Positions 9,104 to 18,356 are shown, counted from the stretch's first letter. The stretch is DNA of 64,000 nt from Sinorhizobium terangae (GCF_029714365.1 NZ_CP121659.1:496001-560000); one strand, 5' to 3'. The notes: generated from the letters alone by a model not told the origin. Numbers and translations are program-made.

Positions 9104-10375
9104 CTAGGCGGTTTCCCGCGCGACGGCGCGCCAGCCGATGTCGTGACGATAGAATCCGTTTTCCCATGAGACGCCGCGCAACGTCGCGTAGGCAGCGTCC
9201 TTAGCCTCGCTGACGCTTTCGCCCATCGCCGTGACATTGAGCACGCGGCCGCCGGTCGCGACCAACTGATCGTCCTTCATCGCCGTGCCGGCATGGAACA
9301 CCTTTGTCGTTGCGGATTCGTCGGGGAGGGCAGTGATCGGCGTGTTCTTCTCGTAGGCGCCCGGATATCCTCGCGAGGCCATGACGACAGTCAGCGCCGC
9401 CTCGTCGCGCCAGTCCACGCTCATCTCGCTAAGCGTTCCCGTCGCTGCCGCGTGAAGCAGCGGCAACAGATCGCTCTTCATACGCATCATAAGCACCTGG
9501 CACTCGGGGTCACCGAAGCGGACATTGTATTCGATGAGTTCCGGGCCCTTTCTCGTGATCATCAGTCCGGCGAAAAAGACGCCGGTGAACGGATAGCCGC
9601 TGTCGGCCATGCCGCGCATCGTCGGCTCGATGATCTCCCTCATCGTGCGCTCGACCATTTCCGCCGTCATTACCGGCGCCGGCGAATAGGCGCCCATGCC
9701 GCCGGTGTTCGGCCCCGTGTCGCCGTCGCCGACGCGCTTGTGATCCTGCGCCGAGGCGAGCGGCAGGGCGTTCTTGCCGTCGCAGAGACAGAAGAAGCTC
9801 GCTTCCTCTCCGTCGAGATAGGCCTCGACGACCACCTCGGCACCGGCTGACCCGAAGGCGCCGGCAAAGCACTCTTCGATTGCAGCGAGGGCCTCGTCAA
9901 GCGTCATGGCGACGGTTACGCCCTTGCCGGCGGCGAGCCCGTCGGCCTTGATCACGATCGGAGCACCTTGCTCCCGCACATAGGCCTTGGCCGCATCCGC
10001 CTCGGTGAAGCGTTTGTAGGCGCCCGTCGGAATGCCGTATTTCGCGCAGAGATCTTTGGTGAAGCCCTTGGAGCCTTCGAGTTGGGCAGCGGCAGCAGAC
10101 GGGCCGAAGACCGCAATGCCTGCGGCGCGGAGCGTGTCCGCGAGCCCCGCGACAAGTGGCGCCTCGGGGCCGACAACGACGAAATCGATCGCAGTCCGCT
10201 GGCAGAAGTCGACCACAGCCTGCTGGTTGTCGACATCAAGGGCGACGATCGTCGCTTCTTCGGCGATACCGGGATTTCCCGGTGCGGCATAAAGCGCGGT
10301 CAGTTTCGGCGATTGTGCGATTTTCCACGCAAGCGCATGTTCGCGTCCGCCCGATCCGATCAGAAGAACCTTCAT
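9104..10375 (-). CDS. purD: Phosphoribosylamine-glycine ligase (GARS)
   Basis: A 423-residue enzyme that joins glycine to phosphoribosylamine with ATP in the second step of purine synthesis. The N-terminus [18 protein letters not shown] is the PurD signature. The ATP-grasp core includes [26 protein letters not shown] and the conserved [14 protein letters not shown], then [13 protein letters not shown]. The length is normal. The ATG at 10375 was chosen because GAGGGTGG lies just upstream and because family members begin at this point; an in-frame ATG 15 bases earlier gives only MARVA as extra residues. The gene stands alone on this strand. Confidence 0.97.
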   Translation of the reverse strand: MKVLLIGSGGREHALAWKIAQSPKLTALYAAPGNPGIAEEATIVALDVDNQQAVVDFCQRTAIDFVVVGPEAPLVAGLADTLRAAGIAVFGPSAAAAQLEGSKGFTKDLCAKYGIPTGAYKRFTEADAAKAYVREQGAPIVIKADGLAAGKGVTVAMTLDEALAAIEECFAGAFGSAGAEVVVEAYLDGEEASFFCLCDGKNALPLASAQDHKRVGDGDTGPNTGGMGAYSPAPVMTAEMVERTMREIIEPTMRGMADSGYPFTGVFFAGLMITRKGPELIEYNVRFGDPECQVLMMRMKSDLLPLLHAAATGTLSEMSVDWRDEAALTVVMASRGYPGAYEKNTPITALPDESATTKVFHAGTAMKDDQLVATGGRVLNVTAMGESVSEAKDAAYATLRGVSWENGFYRHDIGWRAVARETA

Positions 10376-10463
10376 TGCCACCCTCGCCATCAGGTCATTG
10401 CTGCGCTGCGGTTAGGACGGCAAGCGGGGTAAGGTCAAGGAAAAAGCGGTCCCTGCAGCGGAA

Positions 10464-12854
10464 TCACATGGCTACCGGGGTTGAGCGAGAGCCCGTCCGC
10501 GAGTCCTCGGCACTTCCTTCAACCGCTTCCGGCGTGGCGCGCGCTGTTCGGGTCAGCGCCCAGATTCCGAGATCGTCGAGCGAAAGCGGCTTGCTGATCA
10601 GATAGCCCTGGAACCGGTCGCAGCCCGCTGCGGTCAGCATCGCAAGCTTCTCCGGCGTGTCCACGCCTTCGCCGACCACGGCCATATCTTTCGCGTGGCA
10701 GAGGGCGACAACGGCCTTGAGGACGGGCAGGGACTGTGACGCGGTCAGGTTGGAGACGAGCGCCCTGTCGAGCTTGATCGTGTCCGCGGCATAGTCGATG
10801 ATCTGCTGAACCGAAGTGTAGCCGGCGCCAAAATCGTCGATGGAGAGCCGGAAGCCCTTCTGGCGCAGATCGTCGATGTTCCGGCGCAACTGATCGCTCA
10901 CCTTGACCGCGAAGGTCTCCGTCAGTTCGATGTCGATCGATTGCGGCTGAAGTCCATGGCGCTCGATGCAATCGGAGAAATAGTCGCTGATCGAGCGCGA
11001 GTGCAGTTCGGCGGAGGAAATGTTGATCGCTAGAACGGTATCGGGGCCGAAAAGCGCCTTCAACTGGCGGCAATCGGACATCGCCTTGTTGATGACCCAC
11101 CAGTCGATCTTGGAAAACAGCCCGGAGCTTTCGGCGATCGGCACGAATTCGTCCGGAGTGACGTTGCCGAGAATGGGGGAGTGCCAGCGCAGCAGGGCCT
11201 CGCAACCGGTGACGCGGCCTCTCGTGTCCACGATCGGCATGTAGACGAGGTGAAACTGCTCGTCCGGATCGAGAGAGCGCAGTTCCTCCTGTATCTGGCG
11301 CAGGCGCGTGCGTTTGTCGTGCAGCGCGCGGGAGAAACGGCTGGAGCGGTTCTTGCCGGCGCTCTTGGCCTGATACATGGCGGCGTCGGCGTTGGAGATC
11401 AGTTCGGCAACATTGCTCGCATCGTCCGGACAGATCGCCGCGCCAATACTCGCCGTCACCGGATAGCGTTTGCCTGAAACCTCGAAGCCGTCGTCGAACA
11501 GAGCGAGAATTGCCGCCGCGATTTCCCGGACGGTGCCGTCGCCCGGCCTTGAGCGCACCAGCACGGCAAATTCGTCGCCGGACAGGCGGGCGAAGATCGC
11601 TGGTTTCTGTCCCCGCCTTTGGGTGATGGTGTCGACATGGTCTGCAAGTCGTGCGGCAAGTGTCTTCAAGAGCTCGTCGCCGACCTCGTGGCCATGCTTG
11701 TCGTTGACAAATTTGAAGTTGTCGATGTCGATGAACAGCAAGCTGCATTTTTCGCCGGACGAAATGGCGTCCTGAACGACGCCGGTAGCAAGCGCGTTGA
11801 AATGCGCGCGATTGCTGATGCCGGTAAGCGTGTCCGTCCATGAGCTTTTCTGCACGAGCTCGAGCGAATGAACCGACTGGCGATGCAACTCTCGGATGTT
11901 CTGCGTCAGGCGGCCGATTTCGCCCGCTTCGTCGTGATCCACGATTTCGTCGCGTGCTCCGACCATGACCGCCATGACGTTGGCGTCGAGTGTGGCGATC
12001 GGCCCGGTAATGAAGCGCCGGATCAGGAAGACGATCAGCCATATGGAAAAAAGGCTCATCGCCACTGCGCCGAGGGCGAGCAACGTCTTCTGGCGCAGCA
12101 TCTGGCTGTCGAAATGCGCGTCCGAAATCGTCAGCGTCGCATAGAGCGCCGGTCCGAGAGGTGCGCTCGCCGAAAGGTCATCGGTAACGGCGAGCGGCCA
12201 GGGCTGGAGAACGATGTCGGCCTCATATTCCTTCTTCAGCGCGGCCTGCATCTGAAGGAACCGATCGGGCTGTACGGCCACCTGCATCAGAAGCGCGTTC
12301 GCCTTGTTGCTGGGCAGAGGGCGACCAAGGGTTATCGGATCGATGAACTGCGAGTAGACGATTCTGGGTCGTCCGCCGACGTCGTGAAGATAGGTCCAAT
12401 CCGTAAGCTTGCTGCCCTTGACGAGTTGTCTGGCGAGTTCGACCTGTGCCTGGTCGACCTCCGCAAACGGATCCCAACTGTTTTCGAAATAGTATTCCGT
12501 GTCCAGCCTGGAGGTCAGGATGACCAATGAGACGAAACCCATCGGCTCGTCCGAGAGCGACTTTACGCTCTCCTGCAGACGCACGCCAAGCGCAGTGGCG
12601 CGATAGGTTCTGTCCGTTTCGGATACGAACTGGCGCAGCGCATTGCTGTTCAGGAGAGCGTTGAGGAAACTCTTGCTCCGTCGGACCTCGTTCTGAAAGA
12701 CCGCGGCCGCATGCTCGAGCCTTTGCGACAGCTTGGCGTGTTCCAGCGACCGGATCGAGCGGCTTTGGGCGATGTGGACCGAGAGGGCGGCGAGGAGGTA
12801 GCCCGCAAGCACCACAGGGAAGATGAGGATGAGTGCGCGCTTGCCGAGTGTCAC
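10464..12854 (-). CDS. MbaA-like membrane GGDEF-EAL c-di-GMP protein
   Basis: A 796-residue protein starting with GTG. It has a membrane helix near residues 7-24, a periplasmic sensor region (~28-250), a second helix (~252-273), a HAMP segment (~274-330), a GGDEF domain (~335-500) and an EAL domain (~530-780). The GGDEF active-site loop reads SGDEF. The EAL domain keeps EALLRW, NISSAEL, ELTET, DDFGAGYTS, KLDR and GEGVD, so phosphodiesterase activity is likely. The start overlaps the stop of the upstream PotD-like binding protein as GTGA, so the two are translationally coupled. The domain order and partner match V. cholerae MbaA, which responds to the polyamine-binding protein NspS. Confidence 0.88.
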   Translation of the reverse strand: MTLGKRALILIFPVVLAGYLLAALSVHIAQSRSIRSLEHAKLSQRLEHAAAVFQNEVRRSKSFLNALLNSNALRQFVSETDRTYRATALGVRLQESVKSLSDEPMGFVSLVILTSRLDTEYYFENSWDPFAEVDQAQVELARQLVKGSKLTDWTYLHDVGGRPRIVYSQFIDPITLGRPLPSNKANALLMQVAVQPDRFLQMQAALKKEYEADIVLQPWPLAVTDDLSASAPLGPALYATLTISDAHFDSQMLRQKTLLALGAVAMSLFSIWLIVFLIRRFITGPIATLDANVMAVMVGARDEIVDHDEAGEIGRLTQNIRELHRQSVHSLELVQKSSWTDTLTGISNRAHFNALATGVVQDAISSGEKCSLLFIDIDNFKFVNDKHGHEVGDELLKTLAARLADHVDTITQRRGQKPAIFARLSGDEFAVLVRSRPGDGTVREIAAAILALFDDGFEVSGKRYPVTASIGAAICPDDASNVAELISNADAAMYQAKSAGKNRSSRFSRALHDKRTRLRQIQEELRSLDPDEQFHLVYMPIVDTRGRVTGCEALLRWHSPILGNVTPDEFVPIAESSGLFSKIDWWVINKAMSDCRQLKALFGPDTVLAINISSAELHSRSISDYFSDCIERHGLQPQSIDIELTETFAVKVSDQLRRNIDDLRQKGFRLSIDDFGAGYTSVQQIIDYAADTIKLDRALVSNLTASQSLPVLKAVVALCHAKDMAVVGEGVDTPEKLAMLTAAGCDRFQGYLISKPLSLDDLGIWALTRTARATPEAVEGSAEDSRTGSRSTPVAM

Positions 12855-13891
12855 TGGAAATTCGCCAACGTACTGATAATGCGCCGGCGCGCTTGCACCG
12901 ACTGGACAGAGAGTTCTTGCTGATATTGGCTTTTCGCCAGGATTTCCGCAGGGGGGTAGACCGCCGCGTCGGAGCGCATCGCTTCGGGCAGGAGCTTGAG
13001 CGCCGCGCTGCTTGCTGTCGGCATGGACAGTGCCACCGCGTTTGCGGCTGCGCTCTCCGCCGAGCCGATGAAGTCGACAAATTCCAGCGCCCGCCGCTTG
13101 TTCGGCGAGCCCGCCGTCGCGGCCATGCAATCGAGCCAGGAAAGCGTGCCTTCGTTCGGGACCGAATACTTCCAGAGACCGGAGACGCCAACCTTGTCGT
13201 TGAGCACATGCTCATCACCGCTGTAGCCGAGCGCCATGTGAATGTTTCCGCCGATCGCCGGGTTCTGGATGGAGGTGACCACATAATCATAGGTCAGCAC
13301 GGACGGTGCCTGTTCCTTCATGAGGTCGAAGGCGGCCTTCAGCGTCTCGTTGTCGTTGGCGTTGATCGACGCGCCGAGCAGCATCAACGGGGCAACGAAG
13401 GCCTCGTTGTGGTCGTCGAACATCGCGATGTGCTTCTTCAACGCCGGCTTCGGGCGCATTAGATCCTGCCAGGAGGTCGGGCGTTCCTTCACGACATCGG
13501 AGCGGTAGAGAATGCCCATGGTGCCCCAAAGATAGGGCAGGCCGTGCCCGGCGCAGCGCTTGCGCCATTCAGGCGCATAATCCTTGAGCGAGGGGACATT
13601 GATTTCCGTAAGCGGTTCGAGAACGCCTTTCCTGCCGAAAAGCGCTGCACCGTTTTCGCCGACGACGACGATATCAATGTTGCTGCCAGGGTCCGCCAGG
13701 ATCTCGTCGCGGGCATCGCCGCTGTCATAGTTGACCTGATGGATCGCGACGCCCGTCTTCGCCGTCCAGCGGTCGACGATTTCCTGGTCGATGTAGGATT
13801 CCCAGATGAGCAGGTTGAGTGTTTCGGCGCGAGCGGCGGACGCGTATGCCAGCGTCGCCAGGAAGACGGAAAAGACCGCGCGCCCTCTCAT
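12851..13891 (-). CDS. PotD/NspS-like periplasmic polyamine-type binding protein
   Basis: A 346-residue exported solute-binding protein with a signal peptide (about 1-22, ending SAARA). The mature start LNLLIWESYID corresponds to the N-terminus of spermidine/putrescine-binding proteins. Further PotD-like blocks are LPYLWGTMGILYRSDVV (~130) and FDDHNEAF (~157-164), which aligns with the ligand-binding D-x-x-E of PotD. No ABC permease or ATPase gene is next to it. Instead its stop codon overlaps the start of the GGDEF-EAL gene, so it probably serves as a sensor subunit rather than a transporter part. AGGGG lies 8 bases before the ATG. The ligand is inferred. Confidence 0.85.
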   Translation of the reverse strand: MRGRAVFSVFLATLAYASAARAETLNLLIWESYIDQEIVDRWTAKTGVAIHQVNYDSGDARDEILADPGSNIDIVVVGENGAALFGRKGVLEPLTEINVPSLKDYAPEWRKRCAGHGLPYLWGTMGILYRSDVVKERPTSWQDLMRPKPALKKHIAMFDDHNEAFVAPLMLLGASINANDNETLKAAFDLMKEQAPSVLTYDYVVTSIQNPAIGGNIHMALGYSGDEHVLNDKVGVSGLWKYSVPNEGTLSWLDCMAATAGSPNKRRALEFVDFIGSAESAAANAVALSMPTASSAALKLLPEAMRSDAAVYPPAEILAKSQYQQELSVQSVQARRRIISTLANFQ

Positions 13892-13958
13892 TTCATGCCC
13901 CTGCCCAAGCCCCCATCCAATAACGCTAACGCGCAATAATTTATGAATGATTACAGAG

Positions 13959-13992
13959 GGTCGCGTCGGCACAAACCGGTTTCGACGCGACC
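13959..13992. other. Nested hairpin between the MFS and binding-protein genes
   Basis: Ten-base perfect arms GGTCGCGTCG (13959-13968) and CGACGCGACC (13983-13992) enclose a 14-base loop that itself contains the perfect palindrome AAACCGGTTT. It lies between the stop of the MFS gene and the start of the PotD-like gene on the same strand. No T tract follows, so it may be a Rho-type 3' end, a processing site or an operator rather than a classical terminator. Confidence 0.45.
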
Positions 13993-14037
13993 GGTAGCTG
14001 GACCGATGTCCTCCGCCGGGACTGCATGGGCCGCGTC

Positions 14038-15234
14038 CTACCTCGTCGGAAGCCTTGGCAGCAGCACCGTCAGGATGCCCAGCAACGGCAGGTAGGAGCA
14101 GAGCTCGTAAACGAACGTAATGCCCTGGCGGTCGGCGAAGATGCCGAGCACTGCAGCGCCCATGCCGCCGAAGCCGAAGGCAAAGCCGAAAAAGACGCCG
14201 GCGATCAGCCCCACGCGGCCGGGAACGAGCTCCTGTGCGAAGACGACGATGGCCGAGAAGGCGGACGAGAAGATGAGGCCGATGATTACGCTCAGCACGC
14301 CTGTCCAGAACAGGTTTGCATAGGGCAGCATGAGCGCGAACGGAATGACGCCGAGAATCGAGAACCAGATGACGAAGCGCGCGCCATACCGATCGCCGAT
14401 CGGGCCGCCGAGGAAGGTCCCGGCAGCCGCCGAGCCGAGGAACAGGAACAGCATGAGCTGGGCCTGCTGCACGCTCGTGCCGAACTTCTCGATTACGAAG
14501 AAGGTGAAGTAGCTGGATATGCTGGCGAGATAGACGTTCTTCGTCGCGGTCAGCAGAACGAGAATCGCGATTGCCCACAGAACGCGAGCCTTCGGCAAGG
14601 GAAGCGCGCGGTTCGGAGCGGGCCGGTTCATGGTCATGCGGCGATGGCGCACATACCAGGTGCTGACCCAGGAAAGGACGAAGAAGCCGGTGATCGCCAC
14701 GATCGAGAACCAGGCGAGACTGCCCTGGCCGAATGGAATGACGATGAAGGCGGCGAGCAGCGGTCCCAGCGCGCTGCCGGCATTGCCGCCGACCTGGAAG
14801 AGCGATTGCGCCAGTCCGTGGCGGCCGCCCGACGCGAGCCGCGCCACCCGGGAAGATTCGGGATGAAAGATCGCAGAGCCGACGCCGATCAGGCTCGCGG
14901 CCACGAGAAGGATCCAGAAGTGATCGGCGTTTGCGAGGAGAATGAGGCCCGAGCAGGTTGAAAGCATGGCCACCGGCAGGGAATAGGGCAGGCCCCACCG
15001 ATCGGTGACGATGCCGACCGCCGGCTGCAACATCGATGCGGTCAGTTGAAACGTGAAGGTCAGGAGGCCGATCTGAACGAAGTCGAGTGCGTAATTCTCC
15101 TTCAGCAACGGATAGAGTGCGGTCAACAGCGACTGCATGACATCGTTCAGCATGTGGCAGAAGCTGACCGCAAGAATGACGGAAAAGGCGGTCTTTTCGG
15201 GACTGATGCTTGCTGTCGACGTCACTGAAGCCAT
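14038..15234 (-). CDS. MFS transporter, fosmidomycin-resistance (Fsr) type
   Basis: A 398-residue major facilitator protein with about twelve membrane helices. The sequence around SFCHMLNDVMQSLLTALYPLL, FHPESSRVARLASGGRHGLAQSLFQVGGNAGSALGP and GPIGDRYGAR is typical of the Fsr subfamily, inner-membrane drug exporters named for fosmidomycin resistance. The actual substrate here is not known. The ATG at 15234 was preferred over an upstream in-frame ATG (15279) because AGGGAAAC lies 7 bases before it and the extra N-terminus is not hydrophobic. A divergent AraC-family regulator starts 110 bp away and is the likely local controller. Confidence 0.88.
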   Translation of the reverse strand: MASVTSTASISPEKTAFSVILAVSFCHMLNDVMQSLLTALYPLLKENYALDFVQIGLLTFTFQLTASMLQPAVGIVTDRWGLPYSLPVAMLSTCSGLILLANADHFWILLVAASLIGVGSAIFHPESSRVARLASGGRHGLAQSLFQVGGNAGSALGPLLAAFIVIPFGQGSLAWFSIVAITGFFVLSWVSTWYVRHRRMTMNRPAPNRALPLPKARVLWAIAILVLLTATKNVYLASISSYFTFFVIEKFGTSVQQAQLMLFLFLGSAAAGTFLGGPIGDRYGARFVIWFSILGVIPFALMLPYANLFWTGVLSVIIGLIFSSAFSAIVVFAQELVPGRVGLIAGVFFGFAFGFGGMGAAVLGIFADRQGITFVYELCSYLPLLGILTVLLPRLPTR

Positions 15235-15312
15235 GAGATGTTTCCCTGCGAACGGCTCACCTGTTGATCTGCCGGTCATCTCTAGACGGCTTGTCGCTGG
15301 CCTGCTTTTGTG

Positions 15313-15345
15313 ATTTGGTCCAGTTCTTTCGCGAGTGGGCCAAAT
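15313..15345. promoter_or_regulatory. Inverted repeat at the MFS/AraC divergent promoter
   Basis: Arms ATTTGGTCC (15313-15321) and GGGCCAAAT (15337-15345) match at 8 of 9 positions with a 15-base spacer. The right arm overlaps the start codon of the AraC-family gene, so a protein bound here could repress its own gene and affect the divergent exporter. This is a candidate site from symmetry alone. Confidence 0.35.
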
Positions 15346-16159
15346 GCCGGTATCGAGAAGAAATCACCTGCTGCAACTGCCGGATGCGGATCACTTCAGA
15401 AGCCTGGAATGGATCGAGAAGGCGAACGCCTCTGTCCTGGCGATCGGCAAGGACTACGCCTCCGGCTTGAGGATTCCGCCACACAGCCATAGCCGCACGC
15501 AGTTGTGGTGGGCGCGCTGCGGAGTTGTCCTGGTGCACACGCCGGGCGGGCGCTGGATGATCCCTCCGGGTCACGCCCTGCTCATACCCGCTGGCACGGA
15601 ACACTCGGCGGAGATGGTGAGCGATGTCCGGATGCACTCGATCTATATTTCCGCCGCCTCCAATCGCGCGGATCGGCCGCTCGTGCTGGAGATCACGGCG
15701 CTCGTCGGCAGCCTTATCGACGCCTTGGTCGGTGCTAAGGACGAAGTATCGTCGGAACGACGGGAGCAACTGATCATGGATCTGTTGCTGGCGGAGATCC
15801 CGCGGCTCGCCGAGCGGCCGTTGGGCCTGCCTTTCCCGCGGAACCAGAGGCTTGCCACCTTATGCCGGCAGTTCCTGAAGACACCTTCCGCGAACGCGAC
15901 CATAGATCAGTGGGCCGATCGCATGGGCATCAGCCGCCGTTCCTTTACACGCCTTTTTCGGCACGAGACCGGCGTCAGCTTCGTTACCTGGCGACAGCAG
16001 GCCTGCATATTCGGCTCGCTGCCGCGCCTCGCCGACGGCGAACCGATCACGACCGTGGCGCTCGATGCGGGCTACGAGAACGTCGCGGCATTCACGACCA
16101 TGTTCCGGCGCATGCTTGGCGCACCGCCAAGCCTCTATCTGCGCGACCACTCAAGCTGA
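15344..16159 (+). CDS. AraC family regulator divergent from the MFS exporter
   Basis: A 271-residue regulator. The N-terminal cupin-like domain (~30-110) includes PPHSHSRTQLWWARCGVV and IPAGTEHSAEM. The C-terminal ~90 residues form the AraC double HTH: IDQWADRMGISRRSFTRLFRHETG, then TVALDAGYENVAAFTTMFRRMLGAPPS. The ATG at 15344 was chosen over the GTG at 15335; neither has a strong ribosome site, so the start is uncertain by three codons. Divergent placement with a 110-bp shared promoter region makes the Fsr-like exporter its most likely target. This layout is common for AraC-controlled efflux pumps. Confidence 0.87.
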   Translation: MPVSRRNHLLQLPDADHFRSLEWIEKANASVLAIGKDYASGLRIPPHSHSRTQLWWARCGVVLVHTPGGRWMIPPGHALLIPAGTEHSAEMVSDVRMHSIYISAASNRADRPLVLEITALVGSLIDALVGAKDEVSSERREQLIMDLLLAEIPRLAERPLGLPFPRNQRLATLCRQFLKTPSANATIDQWADRMGISRRSFTRLFRHETGVSFVTWRQQACIFGSLPRLADGEPITTVALDAGYENVAAFTTMFRRMLGAPPSLYLRDHSS

Positions 16160-16290
16160 CCGACAACATGCCATGGGAAATGAATGCTGAATTGACCTGG
16201 TTAACGGAATCGTAGGAATACACCACAAATAAAGCGGCGGTTGTATCACATAAGAGCTCTCTCCCTCGCTCGTGCCACGATCCAGCCGAC

Positions 16291-16352
16291 TACAGCGCCG
16301 CGCGTCCAGTCGGACGCGCAAAGGTCGCTGTAGCACTTTGAATTGCTGCATG
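16291..16352 (+). repeat. Family-1 intergenic mosaic repeat unit
   Basis: A direct copy of the family-1 unit, TACAGCGCCGCGCGTC followed by its inverse and CGCTGTAGCACTTTGAATTGCTGCATG. It ends 8 bases before the ribosome site of the MipA-like gene, so it forms most of that gene's leader. Confidence 0.75.
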
Positions 16353-16371
16353 ATTCACCCGGAGTTGTTCA

Positions 16372-17175
16372 TTGCGTATCCGTATTGCTTTTCTTTCCGG
16401 AACTATTCTTCTGCTGGCCGGCGCGGCTAAGGCCGAAGACGGCCGCTTTATCTGGTCGGGCGATTGGTATCTGAAGGTCGGCGCCACCGGTTTCATCGGC
16501 CCGAAATATGAAGGCGCATCCAATCGGATGTTCCAGGCGGCGCCGCTGGTCTCGCTCGGCAAGGCCGGCAGCACCGTGCGTTTTTCGTCGCGCAACGACA
16601 ATATGTCCTATGGGCTCCTCGATCAGGGCGGCTTGCGGGCAGGCGTCGTGGGCAAGCTGCTCTTTGAGCGCGACGAGGATAGGTCGAGCGATCTGAAGGG
16701 CCTCGATCCGGTCAAGTTCGGCGGCGAAGTCGGCGGCTTCGCCGAAGTCTATCCGACCGATTGGATGCGTCTGCGCGCCGAAGTCCGCCAGGGTATCCGC
16801 ACCCATCACGGTGTCGTCGCGGACGTTGCGGCGGACGCGTTCGTCGATGTCAGCGACACAGTACGGATTTCCGGCGGTCCGCGTCTGACGGCTGCGACGA
16901 GTGATTATTTCGACACCTATTACGGTGTGAACAACAAGGAATCCGCCGCGTCCGGCCTGAGCGCCTATGACCCGGGCGGCGGCATCCACTCCGCCGGCCT
17001 CGGTGCTGCGATCACCTGGCAGGCGACAGAGAAGCTGGAGACCAGCGCCTATGCCGAATACCGGCGATTGATGGGCCCCGCCGCCGATTCGAGCCTGGTG
17101 CGCGAACGCGGCAGCCGAAACCAGCTTCTGGTCGGCGTTGCCGCGACCTATCGCTTCGACTTTACTCTTCCTTGA
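16372..17175 (+). CDS. MipA/OmpV family outer-membrane protein
   Basis: A 267-residue outer-membrane beta-barrel protein. It has a signal peptide ending AGAAKAED, then alternating beta strands typical of MipA/OmpV (WYLKVGATGFIGPKYEGA, then SYGLLDQGGLRAG, and a C-terminal strand LVGVAATYRFDFTLP ending near an aromatic residue). Members act as porin-like proteins or scaffolds for murein enzymes; the role here is unknown. The start codon is TTG, supported by GGAG seven bases upstream and by the signal peptide following at once. Family-1 repeats flank the gene on both sides. Confidence 0.85.
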   Translation: MRIRIAFLSGTILLLAGAAKAEDGRFIWSGDWYLKVGATGFIGPKYEGASNRMFQAAPLVSLGKAGSTVRFSSRNDNMSYGLLDQGGLRAGVVGKLLFERDEDRSSDLKGLDPVKFGGEVGGFAEVYPTDWMRLRAEVRQGIRTHHGVVADVAADAFVDVSDTVRISGGPRLTAATSDYFDTYYGVNNKESAASGLSAYDPGGGIHSAGLGAAITWQATEKLETSAYAEYRRLMGPAADSSLVRERGSRNQLLVGVAATYRFDFTLP

Positions 17176-17180
17176 CGGCC

Positions 17181-17242
17181 CACAGCGCCGTGCGTCTTAT
17201 CAGGCGCGCAGAGGATGCTGTACCACTTTGAATTGCCGCAAC
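17181..17242 (+). repeat. Family-1 intergenic mosaic repeat unit
   Basis: A diverged direct copy beginning CACAGCGCCGTGCGTC, six bases after the MipA-like stop codon, and ending with CACTTTGAATTGCCGCA. The hairpin formed by its two halves could serve as a transcript 3' end. Confidence 0.7.
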
Positions 17243-17312
17243 CATGCCGCACTGACTGTGGGACGGAGCGTTGCCGCTTGACCGTCCGCCCTCGGGGAGC
17301 CAAACAGGAGTG

Positions 17313-18272
17313 ATGAACACCTCTTCTCTCGATTCCGGCCGCGTTTACGACGCACCATCCAACAACTGGGTTTATCGCGTGCTGCCGCGCGCGCTTTGGC
17401 CCTACGCGCAGCTTGCCCGCTGGGACAGGCCGATCGGGTGGCAGCTTTTGTTGTGGCCTTGCCTCTGGTCGGCGGCGTTGGCTTCCGCAACTGCGGCAAC
17501 CCTTGGCAGCTTCTCGGCCGGCCGTTTCCTGTTCCACGTTATGCTGTTCACGGTCGGCGCGATCGCGATGCGCGGTGCCGGCTGCACCTACAACGACATT
17601 GTCGACCACGATATCGATATGGAAGTGGCGCGCACCCGGTCGCGCCCGCTGCCTTCCGGGCGTGTCACGCGCTTCCAGGCGAAGGCCTTCATCGTACTGC
17701 AGGCCCTTGTGGGACTTCTCGTCCTGCTGCAGTTCAACGGCTTCAGTATTTTCCTGGGTATTCTGTCGCTGGCGCTGGTGGCGATCTATCCGTTTGCCAA
17801 GCGCTTCACCGACTGGCCGCAATTCTTCCTCGGCCTTGCCTTCTCCTGGGGCGCCATAATGGGCTGGTCGGCGGAGTTCGGCGCGCTCTCCCTTGCCTCC
17901 ATTTTGCTTTACGCAGCCGCGATCGCCTGGACCATTGGCTACGACACCATCTATGCCTATCAGGACAGGGAGGACGACGCACTGATCGGCGTCCGTTCGA
18001 CCGCGCGCCGGTTCGGCGACAATCCCCGGCCTTGGCTGATCGGGCTCTATGGATTTGCCGTCTTGCTTATGTTGCTCGCTTTTGTCGCGGCGGGCGTGGG
18101 CTTCTTCGCTTATGCGGCCCTTTTGGTGGCGGCGGTGATGCTTGGCTATCAGATCCTGGTGCTGAATATCCATGACCCGCTGCAATGCCTTGCATTGTTC
18201 AAGTTCAACAGCGTCGTCGGTCTCATTGTGTTTGCAGGGCTTGTCCTGACGCTACTCATCCGTCTCATATGA
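17313..18272 (+). CDS. ubiA: 4-hydroxybenzoate octaprenyltransferase
   Basis: A 319-residue integral membrane prenyltransferase that attaches the polyprenyl tail to 4-hydroxybenzoate in ubiquinone synthesis. The two Asp-rich motifs that bind magnesium and the prenyl diphosphate are present: NDIVDHDIDMEVARTRSRPLPSG (about residue 97 on) and YDTIYAYQDREDD (about 211 on). About eight or nine hydrophobic segments follow the family pattern. The ATG at 17313 has CAGGAG five bases upstream; an earlier in-frame ATG at 17271 lacks one. The gene stands alone between repeats and the small-ORF unit on the other strand. Confidence 0.95.
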   Translation: MNTSSLDSGRVYDAPSNNWVYRVLPRALWPYAQLARWDRPIGWQLLLWPCLWSAALASATAATLGSFSAGRFLFHVMLFTVGAIAMRGAGCTYNDIVDHDIDMEVARTRSRPLPSGRVTRFQAKAFIVLQALVGLLVLLQFNGFSIFLGILSLALVAIYPFAKRFTDWPQFFLGLAFSWGAIMGWSAEFGALSLASILLYAAAIAWTIGYDTIYAYQDREDDALIGVRSTARRFGDNPRPWLIGLYGFAVLLMLLAFVAAGVGFFAYAALLVAAVMLGYQILVLNIHDPLQCLALFKFNSVVGLIVFAGLVLTLLIRLI

Positions 18273-18298
18273 AAAATCCTCCGGCTGGATCCGGAGGA
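18272..18298 (-). terminator. Intrinsic terminator of the 34-codon small-ORF transcript
   Basis: Perfect 8-bp arms TCCTCCGG/CCGGAGGA with a 6-base loop, followed on the minus strand by five Ts. It lies about 60 bases after the stop of the small ORF at 18357-18461 and touches the ubiA stop codon. The T run is present only for minus-strand transcription. Confidence 0.7.
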
Positions 18299-18356
18299 CG
18301 TGTGGGCTTCCGGTCGACCGGACATTTCGGTCAAGCCTCGTCCATCGTGACGCCGG

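Noticed and set aside
13892..14998. N-terminal extension of the PotD-like gene into the MFS region
   Set aside because: The extension is the MFS gene read in another frame. A signal peptide with its own ribosome site starts at 13891.
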